A stretch of DNA of 40,070 bases from Thermoplasmata archaeon (GTDB taxonomy: Archaea; Thermoplasmatota; Thermoplasmata; Lutacidiplasmatales; UBA184): assembly GCA_028864975.1 (NCBI GenBank), contig JAGWLG010000032.1, positions 1-40,070 on the forward strand, written 5' to 3'. Shown in pieces: positions 16,049-23,994 of this stretch; position 1 is the stretch's first letter, and the number at the start of each line of letters is the position of its first letter. Under the pieces are notes generated by a model, which saw only the letters and a list, made by a program, of their open reading frames with translations, was not told the DNA's origin and searched no databases. A program made the translations under genes and the position numbers.

Positions 16049-17140
16049 ATGGGGCGAAACTCCCTGGCGTCCAGGGACCTCGTGGTTAGGGCTAGCAGGC
16101 TCTGGCCTGTTCACCACCCAGCATTTGCGTCGCAATCCGCGTGTTTCATCGTCCTTGCCAGCCTCGCTATGCCATCCGGTCTGAGTGTGGGCTCACCGCT
16201 CTCCTCCTCGCCATGCTCCGGAGAGGTCTGTGCCACCAACCTCGCCGGGCTATGGGTGAACGCGAGCACATCCAGCACCACCTTATCGGTAGCCGACTCA
16301 TTCTCCGGGCACTCGCTTCTGATGCCGATGGGCCTCGCGTCCATTGCAGAGGTGCAACCCTCCGGCCAGGTGGTCGCACTTGCGAACATGAGCAATCTGT
16401 CGAGAGAGAGCTACCGCTTCCTCCCCTCCCCGAGCGAGACGATACTAGAGATGTACTACGCGGCGAGCCCGACCAACGCGACCGGTGTGTGGACCCCCGA
16501 CGCCACCCATCTCGGCCCGGGGCCTTCCCACATCAGCGGGAGCGGCCCCGCGCTCGGAACGGTCGCCGTTTCTTTCGTCTTCCACCTACGTAACGACACC
16601 GCGAACTTGACCCAGGTCAAGTTCGACGTGAACGAGACGGGCTGGCCTTGGGTGAACACGAATGACCGCCTCGGCGTGGAACTCGACACGTTCGCTCCGC
16701 TTGACTCGAGCTTCTCGTTCGCCTCCTCGACCTCGAGCCTCGTGGAATCGACCACGTCGGGGAACTCCCAGGAGGCCTCCCTGGTCCTGGGGGCTTCTGC
16801 CGCCGTGGCGTCCGGCGGCTCGGGGACCCTCGGCGTCTCGACCCAGGCCGGCATCTTCTCCGTGGGCGGCCAGAACGACGTGGCGGCGTTGCTCCTCACC
16901 TTTTCGGGCCCAGGAGGCTACGCGGGCCTCTCCTACGACCCCTGGGTCATCTTCCACCCCGGCCCCGCCTCGGTCCCCGTCTCCCCTCCGCTCTCCTTGA
17001 CCACGTGGGTCGCGATCATCGCTGTGGTCGCCATCGCGGTGGTCATGGGCGCCTTCGGTCTCTATGTTCGCCGCAAACCCATCGAAGAGGGGCTCTCCCC
17101 GGTCGCCGACACGGACCGTCGGACCCGCGCGTGGGCGTGA
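16049..17140 (+). CDS. Secreted, C-terminally anchored surface protein
   Basis: The frame opens at 15983, but the likely start is Met at 16049, giving 363 residues. A hydrophobic export region at about 30-44 (ACFIVLASLAMP) precedes a Ser/Thr/Asn-rich, sequon-dense body with mostly beta-like character. Residues about 315-338 (TWVAIIAVVAIAVVMGAFGL) form a transmembrane helix followed by RRK and a short cytoplasmic tail. The architecture matches the other anchored exoproteins in the window but lacks Kelch and PKD repeats. One candidate domain is the beta-rich LGTVAVSFVFHLRNDTANLT region around 190-210. No function is recognised. It is convergent with the winged-helix gene at 17163. Confidence 0.6.
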   Translation: MGRNSLASRDLVVRASRLWPVHHPAFASQSACFIVLASLAMPSGLSVGSPLSSSPCSGEVCATNLAGLWVNASTSSTTLSVADSFSGHSLLMPMGLASIAEVQPSGQVVALANMSNLSRESYRFLPSPSETILEMYYAASPTNATGVWTPDATHLGPGPSHISGSGPALGTVAVSFVFHLRNDTANLTQVKFDVNETGWPWVNTNDRLGVELDTFAPLDSSFSFASSTSSLVESTTSGNSQEASLVLGASAAVASGGSGTLGVSTQAGIFSVGGQNDVAALLLTFSGPGGYAGLSYDPWVIFHPGPASVPVSPPLSLTTWVAIIAVVAIAVVMGAFGLYVRRKPIEEGLSPVADTDRRTRAWA

Positions 17141-17162
17141 GGGGCCCGCGGGGCGGTGGGTC

Positions 17163-17678
17163 CTACTCTTTCATGAGACCGCCAAGGAGAGAGGCGACGC
17201 TATCGGTCACGCGGGCCTCGGAGGGTTCGAGGTACATCCTGGAGACCCGAAGGACAAGGTCGCTCTTCGGGACCCGATAGACGTGCGACGGGGCTCTCGG
17301 AACCTTCTCGACGAGTCCCCGGGCCAGCAGGGTCCGAAGATGCCACGCGACGGCGTGCTTCGGCTCCCCCGACTCCTTCGCGAGCCTGGCGAAGGAGAGG
17401 TCTCCCTTCCGCGCGAGCGCCACGAGGATCGCTCGGCGTGCGCCGCTCTGCATGGCCCCGATGAGAGGTTCCGCTTCCTCCGGGAAGTCGATGTCGAAGT
17501 AGTGATGGCGGTTCCCTTGGTGCTGGACCCGGAGCAGCCCCTCACTCACCAGCCGCTCCAAGTGGTGGGCGGCCTGTCCGGAGCCCATCGAGAGCGCTCG
17601 CTGAATGGTTCGGGCGCCCACCGCGGGGTGGGTTCGGACGAACTCCAGAATGAGCTGTCGGACGGGAGAAGCGGTCAA
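17163..17678 (-). CDS. Transcriptional regulator with two winged-helix domains
   Basis: The 171-residue protein has two winged-helix units. The first is at about 4-66 (VRQLILEFVRTHPAVGARTI, then GQAAHHLERLVSEGLL and a wing HQGNRHHYF). The second is at 78-142 (ARRAILVALARKGDLSFARL, then AVAWHLRTLLARGLVEKV and a HVYRV wing). Tandem ArsR/MarR-like winged helices are a common archaeal regulator design, especially in Thermoplasmatota. It overlaps the small membrane-protein gene by ATGA (17675-17678), so both are translated from one message. The pair may sense an envelope signal, with the membrane protein as partner; this is inference. Confidence 0.75.
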   Translation of the reverse strand: MTASPVRQLILEFVRTHPAVGARTIQRALSMGSGQAAHHLERLVSEGLLRVQHQGNRHHYFDIDFPEEAEPLIGAMQSGARRAILVALARKGDLSFARLAKESGEPKHAVAWHLRTLLARGLVEKVPRAPSHVYRVPKSDLVLRVSRMYLEPSEARVTDSVASLLGGLMKE

Positions 17679-17980
17679 GTCTCGGAAGAGGGCTCACGCT
17701 CTCGGTCGTGGCGACCGGCGACGAGCGAGAGATAGAAGATCGCCTCGGCGACGACCAGGAGGGCGGCCGGTGTCGCCGTGAGGTCCGCGTCGGGGATGCT
17801 GCCGCTCCAGAGGAGGTCCGCGAGACCGACGGCTCCGATCGCGCCCAGTACCGCGAGCGAGACCCCCACGGCGTAGAACCTGGGCTCGCGGTATCTCGCG
17901 GCGGTCGCGAGGGTCACGGCCGCAGCGACCGCGCCGAAGGCGATCACCGCGACGTCGAGGACGGTTCGGAGCGGGTCCAT
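17675..17980 (-). CDS. Small three-helix membrane protein coupled to the winged-helix regulator
   Basis: The 101-residue product has three hydrophobic segments (about 8-27, 36-56 and 71-90), a short charged N-terminus (MDPLRTVLD) and a charged C-terminal tail (GRHDREREPSSET). The stop overlaps the start of the downstream regulator. A TATA-like TTCATAAAG on this strand at about 18069-18077 would give a leader of roughly 65 bases. No family is recognised; a membrane partner or sensor for the regulator is plausible. Confidence 0.6.
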   Translation of the reverse strand: MDPLRTVLDVAVIAFGAVAAAVTLATAARYREPRFYAVGVSLAVLGAIGAVGLADLLWSGSIPDADLTATPAALLVVAEAIFYLSLVAGRHDREREPSSET

Positions 17981-18206
17981 GCCGACCTGCCCTCCCTACG
18001 CGGAGGCTCCAGGCGAGGTCAGGGGGAGTCCTCTCGGGGGGGAGGGCTCTCGTGGGTCCAGCGACCATCGTACTTTATGAATGACTTGGAGCAATTCTCC
18101 ACCTGTGCCGGCTCCCCTTTCGCTGGGGCCATCACCCCCCGAACGCAGCGCCGCCGTCATGGCGGCACGGCAGTTCTGTGAACGCTCGCTGAGCATCGGT
18201 TCCCCC

Positions 18207-18413
18207 TCACGACCTCCTCGACGGGCGCTGCACTTTGGTCACGGTCACCCTCCCGGACGCGGTCTCCGCGACCCAGTGGAGGGCGTCCCCCGGCTGGAGC
18301 TCCATGAAGGTCACGATGATCCCGGGGACGGCGACCCGCAGCGCCCTCGACCTCTTCGACTTCGGCACGGCCTTGTGGCAGACGGTGGTCCCCTCGAACG
18401 TCCTCGGCGGCAT
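18207..18413 (-). CDS. Small AbrB-like beta-barrel protein
   Basis: From ATG 18413 the product is 68 residues. It has a basic N-terminus (KAVPKSKRSRALR), then a compact beta unit VPGIIVTFMELQPGDALHWV and SGRVTVTKVQRPS. The 'v-P-x-x-v...L-x-x-G-D-x-h-x-W' pattern fits the archaeal SpoVT-AbrB antitoxin-like or phosphate-regulator-like fold. The start is supported by the TTCAAAGG element 25-32 bases upstream, shared with the divergent gene. It may autoregulate the divergent pair. Confidence 0.6.
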   Translation of the reverse strand: MPPRTFEGTTVCHKAVPKSKRSRALRVAVPGIIVTFMELQPGDALHWVAETASGRVTVTKVQRPSRRS

Positions 18414-18437
18414 CCGTCGCCGACCCACGCATGGGCC

Positions 18438-18445
18438 TTTGAATG
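18438..18445. promoter_or_regulatory. Bidirectional promoter core for the divergent small genes
   Basis: TTTGAATG (CATTCAAA on the other strand) is the only AT-rich spot between ATG 18413 (leftward) and ATG 18467 (rightward). Its middle lies about 28 bases from one start and 25 from the other, close to ideal TATA spacing for leaderless messages in both directions. Confidence 0.45.
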
Positions 18446-18466
18446 TGTGAGAATGTAGGTAGAAGC

Positions 18467-18667
18467 ATGTACTCACAGCAGCGGTCCGTCGTCTGGGACT
18501 TCGAGCGCTTCACCGAGGTGAAGCGCCGGGGGCGCCGCGAGGTCTGCTTCTTCTGCGAGTCGGCGAGGCCGGTCGACTGCCTCGTCTCTTCCGCGTCGGG
18601 ACGCCTCATCCACACCTGCCACTCGTGCTCGAGGTTCCTTCTCACGACGAACGTGGTCTTCCACTGA
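18467..18667 (+). CDS. Small CxxC/CxxC zinc-binding protein
   Basis: The 66-residue protein has Cys27-x-x-Cys30 (EVCFFC) and Cys51-x-x-Cys54 (HTCHSC), with an extra Cys38, so one zinc knuckle or ribbon is expected. The core between and after the pairs (ARPVDCLVSSASGRLIHTCH, then SCSRFLLTTNV) reappears in a decayed copy at 26283-26432. I take the ATG at 18467 rather than a GTG at 18443, because the putative promoter core lies between them. A role in nucleic-acid binding is likely for such short zinc proteins, but no family name can be given. Confidence 0.65.
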   Translation: MYSQQRSVVWDFERFTEVKRRGRREVCFFCESARPVDCLVSSASGRLIHTCHSCSRFLLTTNVVFH

Positions 18668-18815
18668 CATGCTCGCAGAGGGACTGGCGACCTTCATCGC
18701 CCAGTGAAGGCTTCCAAGATCCTAGAGGCTGGCTCTCCCACTTCGTTTCGTCCACCGTAAAGGGTATGGCCAGGAAGGGTCTCGAGTAGTCTGGCCCTCC
18801 TTTCTTGGAGCACTC

Positions 18816-19019
18816 ATGCCCGGTACGAAGGTTACCAAGGTCGGACTTGTCCCGGTGACCACTCGATTCCCCGCGGCGCTTCACCGCGACATGGTTCGGG
18901 CGATCGAAGGGGCAAACCAATGGGTGGACCAGTGCGACTTCATTCGCGAAGCGGTCCGGGAGAAGCTCGATCGGATGAACGGAAGCTCCTCCAAATCCGT
19001 CGTGCGTACCCCGGCGTGA
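18816..19019 (+). CDS. Ribbon-helix-helix (CopG/Arc-like) DNA-binding protein
   Basis: The 67-residue protein reads VPVTTRFPAALHRDMVRAIE, then WVDQCDFIREAVREKLDRM. This is the standard RHH layout: a beta strand with alternating Thr/Arg, a first helix, a turn and a second helix. Such proteins act as dimeric repressors or antitoxins. No toxin partner is adjacent, since a 240-base gap follows. A CTCC/GGAG mini-stem lies just before the ATG. Confidence 0.75.
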   Translation: MPGTKVTKVGLVPVTTRFPAALHRDMVRAIEGANQWVDQCDFIREAVREKLDRMNGSSSKSVVRTPA

Positions 19020-19258
19020 CCCTTCATCCTCCAGGCAAGAGTCGACCGAGGGGTCGGCGGAAGCGGACTTGGGGTGACCGACCTGCGTCTGGGAACCTAC
19101 CCGGGCCGATGGATTTCCGTTCCGTGGGCGTTCGTGAAGGTCGCTGTGCTGCGTTGTCCTCTCTCACGCATTATTGGAAATCCGTGGGCATCTCCGATTC
19201 ATTAGGCGCGTCATCTCCGCTGCCTCGGCTATCTGCTCGCCCTTACTAACCGTCGGCC

Positions 19259-21703
19259 ATGTGGGCTTCTGCACCCAGCGACGGCGCTCGGCGGCGGCGT
19301 GTCCGGAATCCGAGGACTTGGACCTGGGGGGCGACGATTTTCGTGATGGCTTTGATGCTCCTTCCTCCCGGAGCGACGGCGCAGTCGACGGCGACGCGGC
19401 ATGGCTCGCAGACGGGCATGTCGAACGCAGCTTCCACGCAACTGGCTGAAGGGGCCCAGGCGATGGCATCCGCCGAGAAGTCTCTCGCCGCGGGGTCGGG
19501 ACCGGCTGATGGCTCGTCCATGACCTGCAGTTCCACCGGTGGGACGAGCGCCTCCTGTAGTGCGGCGAGTACGGACCCGCTGATGCTGGACAACGGAACT
19601 GGCGGCGGGGATTCCGGGGGGACTGGTGGCGACCCAGTTAACCCGAACTGCGAAGGAACCATCAACGCGACCATCGCGGCGGCGGGAGTGTGCGATCCCA
19701 AGAACCCACTTCAGGGAGCTCCCGCCGACCCGCCGAGCGCCCGTTACGGCTCAAGCATGGCATTCGTCCCCTACGCGAATGGGGAAGTTGTTCTGTTCGG
19801 TGGCTACACGGCGGGAACAACCAACGTCCTTGGCGACACCTGGACATTCCATCCTCAGACGGGAACGTGGACCCAAATCACCCCAGGCACCGTCCCCCCT
19901 GCACGGGCTTTCGCGAGCATGGCGTCCAATTGGTTTGGACAGTACGTGGTCATGTTTGGGGGGCGAGGAAGCTCGGGTCTGCTCAGCGACACATGGTTGT
20001 TCGACGTGACTCCAGGAAATTGGCAAAGCTTCTCCTGTTCGGGGAGCTGCCCTTCGGCTCGTGAGAATGCCTCGATGGACTACGATTCGAACCAAGCGGC
20101 GAACATTCTCTATGGAGGGATAGGCAGCGGCGGCCACACCCTTGGCGACCTGTGGACGTACAAGAATGGTAACGGGTGGACCTCCATTTCGCAGGTCAGT
20201 CCAAACCCAGGGAGCCGCTACTCCGTGGCCATGGCCTTCAACTACCAAAGTGGTCAGTTCTGGACGCTGCTTTTTGGTGGCGGGGGAGGCTCGTTTGCGG
20301 ATGCCTGGAACCTCACGATCTCGAACGGATATGCTCATTGGACGCAGCAGTGCACCACGACATGCGGTGCGTCAGCCCGGTACGACGCTGTCATGGGGTG
20401 GGACCCGACCGACCAGCACGTTTTCCTCTTCGGAGGAGTCTCTGGTTCTGGAGCTGACCTCGGCGACGCATACTGGTGGGTCGGATCTCCCACCTACTGG
20501 TCTTCCTACACTCCCGCGTTCACGGGAGATCCAGCCCCTTCAGCCCGCAGTTCGGCGACGATGTACAGTTTCAACACGTTCAACAACTCCCTTCAGAACA
20601 TGCTGGTCATGTTCGGTGGGGATGCCGGGAGCGGGGAGACGTGGGAGATCGGCGGGAACCTCACCAATGCCATTGCCAATGCTCCCACGTGGGTCCAGGT
20701 CGGGACATACAAACAGATCCAGTCGAGTACCCCACTCAGCGTACGGAGTGACGCTGCGATGACCTGGGACGCCCACGACTCCTACGTTGTGCTTTTTGGA
20801 GGGCAATCGAGCACCGGAGCTGCCCTCGGGGACACATGGAAGTACACGACCTCTGGAGGATGGACCCAGCTGTCACCCTCGACGAGTCCCGCCGCTCGCT
20901 ACTACTCGATGATGTTCAATGATTGGGGTGACAGTTACGTGCTCCTGTTCGGGGGTGTCTCCGGGACTACTGTCTTCCCCGACACCTGGAAGTTTAGCGG
21001 AGGTAGCTGGACGCGACTTCAAGGCGGTTCTGGGACGCATCCGTCCGGCCGCTATTGGGCCATGATGGCCGACGAGGTCCAGAGTTCGACCCAGGATGTC
21101 CTCCTGTTCGGAGGAAGGAACACCTCGACCAATCCAGCGTACGGCGACACGTGGACCTATCACGCCGGTACGTGGACGCAGCATACCCAGGCCCTCGGTA
21201 CCCTGAGGTGCAAGCCGTGTCCCGTGGCGCGCTACGGTGCGGCTATCACTCCTGACGTCGACCTGAACGGGAGCGACGGACTGCTGATGTTCGGAGGTCA
21301 AGACGTTAACAACCACTACCTAGGCGACACCTTCGGGTTCGATTACTTGCACGCCACTTGGTTCCAGTTCTTTACCCCAAGCGCGGGGACACCCACGGCT
21401 CGTTCTCACCCCTCGTTGCAATTCAATGCGTGGTACTTCGGTTTGGGTGGTGGCGACGGCGGGGCGATTCTGACAGGGGGGGTCATGGGATCGACCGTCT
21501 TCGGTGAGTCCTGGGTGTTCAATGGCAATGTTTGGATCCAAGTCTGTCCGGCGAGTGGGACGGGTGCATGCTCGATGGGCTCTCGGTGGTCGGCATCGAT
21601 TACCTTCTATGGGATCAACCCCACCTACGTCCTGGTTTTCGGTGGATGCTCAACAAGTTCATGCACACGCCTGAACGATGACTGGAAGTATACGGCTCCT
21701 TGA
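19259..21703 (+). CDS. Secreted protein with twelve Kelch-like repeats
   Basis: The 814-residue product has a basic N-terminus and a hydrophobic export segment at about 22-41 (TWGATIFVMALMLLPPGATA). A Ser/Thr/Gly-rich linker with cysteines follows to about 150. I count twelve LFGG-type turns (VLFGG, MFGG, LYGG, LFGG and so on) from about residue 175 to 800, each paired with a D-T-W strand. That would make two six-bladed or one large propeller. No transmembrane helix follows the last repeat, unlike the other Kelch proteins here, so the protein is probably released or held non-covalently. It is sequon-rich. Kelch propellers bind proteins or glycans or, in galactose oxidase, carry copper; I do not see that enzyme's metal ligands. 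No convincing TATA box is visible. Confidence 0.75.
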   Translation: MWASAPSDGARRRRVRNPRTWTWGATIFVMALMLLPPGATAQSTATRHGSQTGMSNAASTQLAEGAQAMASAEKSLAAGSGPADGSSMTCSSTGGTSASCSAASTDPLMLDNGTGGGDSGGTGGDPVNPNCEGTINATIAAAGVCDPKNPLQGAPADPPSARYGSSMAFVPYANGEVVLFGGYTAGTTNVLGDTWTFHPQTGTWTQITPGTVPPARAFASMASNWFGQYVVMFGGRGSSGLLSDTWLFDVTPGNWQSFSCSGSCPSARENASMDYDSNQAANILYGGIGSGGHTLGDLWTYKNGNGWTSISQVSPNPGSRYSVAMAFNYQSGQFWTLLFGGGGGSFADAWNLTISNGYAHWTQQCTTTCGASARYDAVMGWDPTDQHVFLFGGVSGSGADLGDAYWWVGSPTYWSSYTPAFTGDPAPSARSSATMYSFNTFNNSLQNMLVMFGGDAGSGETWEIGGNLTNAIANAPTWVQVGTYKQIQSSTPLSVRSDAAMTWDAHDSYVVLFGGQSSTGAALGDTWKYTTSGGWTQLSPSTSPAARYYSMMFNDWGDSYVLLFGGVSGTTVFPDTWKFSGGSWTRLQGGSGTHPSGRYWAMMADEVQSSTQDVLLFGGRNTSTNPAYGDTWTYHAGTWTQHTQALGTLRCKPCPVARYGAAITPDVDLNGSDGLLMFGGQDVNNHYLGDTFGFDYLHATWFQFFTPSAGTPTARSHPSLQFNAWYFGLGGGDGGAILTGGVMGSTVFGESWVFNGNVWIQVCPASGTGACSMGSRWSASITFYGINPTYVLVFGGCSTSSCTRLNDDWKYTAP

Positions 21704-21774
21704 CTGAAAGTATTTGTTGAGTGAGTACGATAGTTCCGTGACGGTGAGGGCCGACCAAGTGTCGGCTTGATTGA

Positions 21775-21795
21775 CCCTCCCACTCTGCCGGAGGG
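21775..21795 (+). promoter_or_regulatory. Stem-loop burying the ribosome-binding site
   Basis: CCCTCC-(9 bases)-GGAGGG; the 3' arm is a perfect Shine-Dalgarno sequence five bases ahead of ATG 21801. A second 6-base stem (GCCGAC/GTCGGC) lies just upstream at 21750-21766. A TATA-like AAGTATTTG near 21709 would place both stems in a leader of about 60 bases. Confidence 0.5.
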
Positions 21796-21800
21796 CGGCG

Positions 21801-23978
21801 ATGCCTCACACGGCTCGAATCACCACGGTCGTCGTATCGGTCTCAGTAGTGGTCCTCATGCTAGACATCTGTGGTGGGACCGGCTCTATCGTGGAGAGGA
21901 ACCCGTCGCAGAACACGGTGGGTCTTCCAAACAGCCGTGCCGACCATACGACCGGCAGTGGGGTGATGAAGTACGAAGGTCAGGCCCTTTCAGCAGACTG
22001 GACAGACCTCACTTCGTTGAGTGCAAACCCGGCCCCGACTCAGGGTCTCTTCGCCTATGACGTTACGGACAGCTACGACGTTCAGGTAGGGAACTGGAAC
22101 GGCGGAACGGCCTCGACGTACGTATACTCAGGTCTCAACTGGACGAACGTCACCTCCACCGCCGGGACTCCGCCCCCGGGAGAACTTTGGGGGGGCCCGC
22201 AAATCCTCGTCTACGACGCTGCAGACGGCTACCTACTGCTGTACATGGGGATAGTGGAAACTCCGTCCAAGATTGTTCCGTTCCCTCAGACATGGTCGTT
22301 CCATGCCGGACGTTGGACGAACCTCACTTCCACACTCGGCGAAGAGCCCTCCCCTCGATGGGGCGGACAAATGGTCTACGACACGCACGATGGCTACGTC
22401 CTGTTGTTCGGGGGTTCGAAGGCAGGCTACGGTGGGACCCAAGGCGACGGGATCAACGATACATGGGTCTATGGGGCAGGAACATGGACGAATCTGACGA
22501 GTTCTGCCGGCCAAGCTCCGTCCCAATACGGTGCGTCCGGCGCGACGATGGGGTACGACCCGCTCCTGGGAGGCGTCGTAGCCCAGGTCCCAGCGGGAGG
22601 GAACAGCGTTGACTACTGGAACCAGACCTGGGAGTTCGCTAGCGGCCACTGGAGGGAACTCAACCGCTACAGCAGCTATGGGCAGACCATAGGGGGTGCG
22701 CTCGGATTCGACCCGCAGCTGGGGATGTTTCTCATGTTTGGCGGGATCAACGCACTCGGGCCCGTCTCGACGCTCTGGAGCTACGTCAATCAAAACTGGA
22801 CGGTTGTCGCCACGGCCCACTCGCCACCTCCGACCGAAGGCGCCACGCTTGCATGGGACAGCTCCCAGAAGCTGATGTTCCTCTGGGGCGGCGCATGGTA
22901 CGAAGGGACTGGGTTCTGCGGGTCGTGCATTTGGGCGCTCGCCCTCCCGTTGCAGGTCCAGGGTGCGGTGTCCTCCAGCTCGGGGCCCTCCCCGCTGGAG
23001 GTCGCGTTCTCTGCGATAGCCAGCGGCGGCGTATTGCCCTCCCACTGGTCGTGGCACTTCGGCGATGGTGGCTCATCGACGGGTGAGAACACGACCCATG
23101 CCTATCTCGAGCCGGGGACGTTCGTTGCCTGGGTCAACGTTACGGATCGCCTCTCGACCCTTGCCCAGAGTGCGACTCTCACGATCACGGTCCTTGTGGC
23201 GTTCGTGCCCAGCTTCCTCGCGTCCCCCACGTCCGGGCCGTCGCCTCTTCAAGTGAGTTTCCAGGCGTACGGGCACGGCGGAACGCAACCCTACCAGGCA
23301 AGTTGGTGGTTTGGGGATGGGACGGGGGCTTCCGTCGGGAATACTTCTCACGTTTACAGTGCGGCGGGCTCCTACGTGGCGACCGCGTGGATCAACTTCT
23401 CCTCCGGTGCCACCTACTCGAGCCGCTTCTCGATCGTCGCCACGCAGCCACCGCCCCCGCTCGTCGTCGACGCTTCCGCCAACCTAACGAGCGGGACTTC
23501 CCCCCTCTCCGTCGCGCTGAACGCGACCGCTACGGGTGGGGTCCCTCCCCTACAGTTCGCTTGGCGCTTCGGGGACGGAGGATCCTCCAGCGTGCGGAAC
23601 CCCAGCCACAGGTTCGCCACGGCAGGGACCTACGTGGTCCGACTGTGGGTGAACGAAAGCTGGGGCGCGGGCGCCACCAGCTCCCTCACGGTGACCGTCC
23701 GCCCACCGCCTCCGGCGAGCGCGCCACCGTACCTCGTGCTGGACGAGACCCTGACTGTTGTACTGGTGGCGGAGGTTGCAGCACTACTTCTCCTGCGACG
23801 AAGGGACCGACGGCAGAAGGAGAGACCCGCAGCTGTAAGGGAGGTTGGTGATCATTCTTCCCGCCCGAAGAGCCTTCCCCCCGAGGGAGGACATAGCGAG
23901 GCCGACCTCTCCGATCGATCCGAGGAAGAGCGCGGGTGCTTGACCGGGAGCGACCCCATGCGGAAGTCCACCCGATAG
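21801..23978 (+). CDS. Membrane-anchored Kelch-like propeller with three PKD domains (tandem copy 1)
   Basis: ATG 21801 is chosen because GGAGGG lies five bases upstream; the product is 725 residues. The export segment is at about 8-25 (VVVSVSVVVLMLDI). Six degenerate Kelch blades occupy about 45-395 (YDVQVGNW, LLLYMG, LLFGGS, VVAQVPAGG, LMFGG, FLWGG). Three PKD domains follow, marked by WHFGDGGSS (about 418), WWFGDGT (about 502) and WRFGDGGSS (about 588). A membrane helix at about 646-665 ends in RRRDRRQK with a charged tail. PKD modules are Ig-like spacers of archaeal S-layer and exoproteins. The whole gene is repeated, diverged, in the next one, 16 bases downstream, so the pair arose by tandem duplication. 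Function is probably cell-surface binding. Confidence 0.75.
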   Translation: MPHTARITTVVVSVSVVVLMLDICGGTGSIVERNPSQNTVGLPNSRADHTTGSGVMKYEGQALSADWTDLTSLSANPAPTQGLFAYDVTDSYDVQVGNWNGGTASTYVYSGLNWTNVTSTAGTPPPGELWGGPQILVYDAADGYLLLYMGIVETPSKIVPFPQTWSFHAGRWTNLTSTLGEEPSPRWGGQMVYDTHDGYVLLFGGSKAGYGGTQGDGINDTWVYGAGTWTNLTSSAGQAPSQYGASGATMGYDPLLGGVVAQVPAGGNSVDYWNQTWEFASGHWRELNRYSSYGQTIGGALGFDPQLGMFLMFGGINALGPVSTLWSYVNQNWTVVATAHSPPPTEGATLAWDSSQKLMFLWGGAWYEGTGFCGSCIWALALPLQVQGAVSSSSGPSPLEVAFSAIASGGVLPSHWSWHFGDGGSSTGENTTHAYLEPGTFVAWVNVTDRLSTLAQSATLTITVLVAFVPSFLASPTSGPSPLQVSFQAYGHGGTQPYQASWWFGDGTGASVGNTSHVYSAAGSYVATAWINFSSGATYSSRFSIVATQPPPPLVVDASANLTSGTSPLSVALNATATGGVPPLQFAWRFGDGGSSSVRNPSHRFATAGTYVVRLWVNESWGAGATSSLTVTVRPPPPASAPPYLVLDETLTVVLVAEVAALLLLRRRDRRQKERPAAVREVGDHSSRPKSLPPEGGHSEADLSDRSEEERGCLTGSDPMRKSTR

Positions 23979-23994
23979 CGCCGACGGAGGTACC

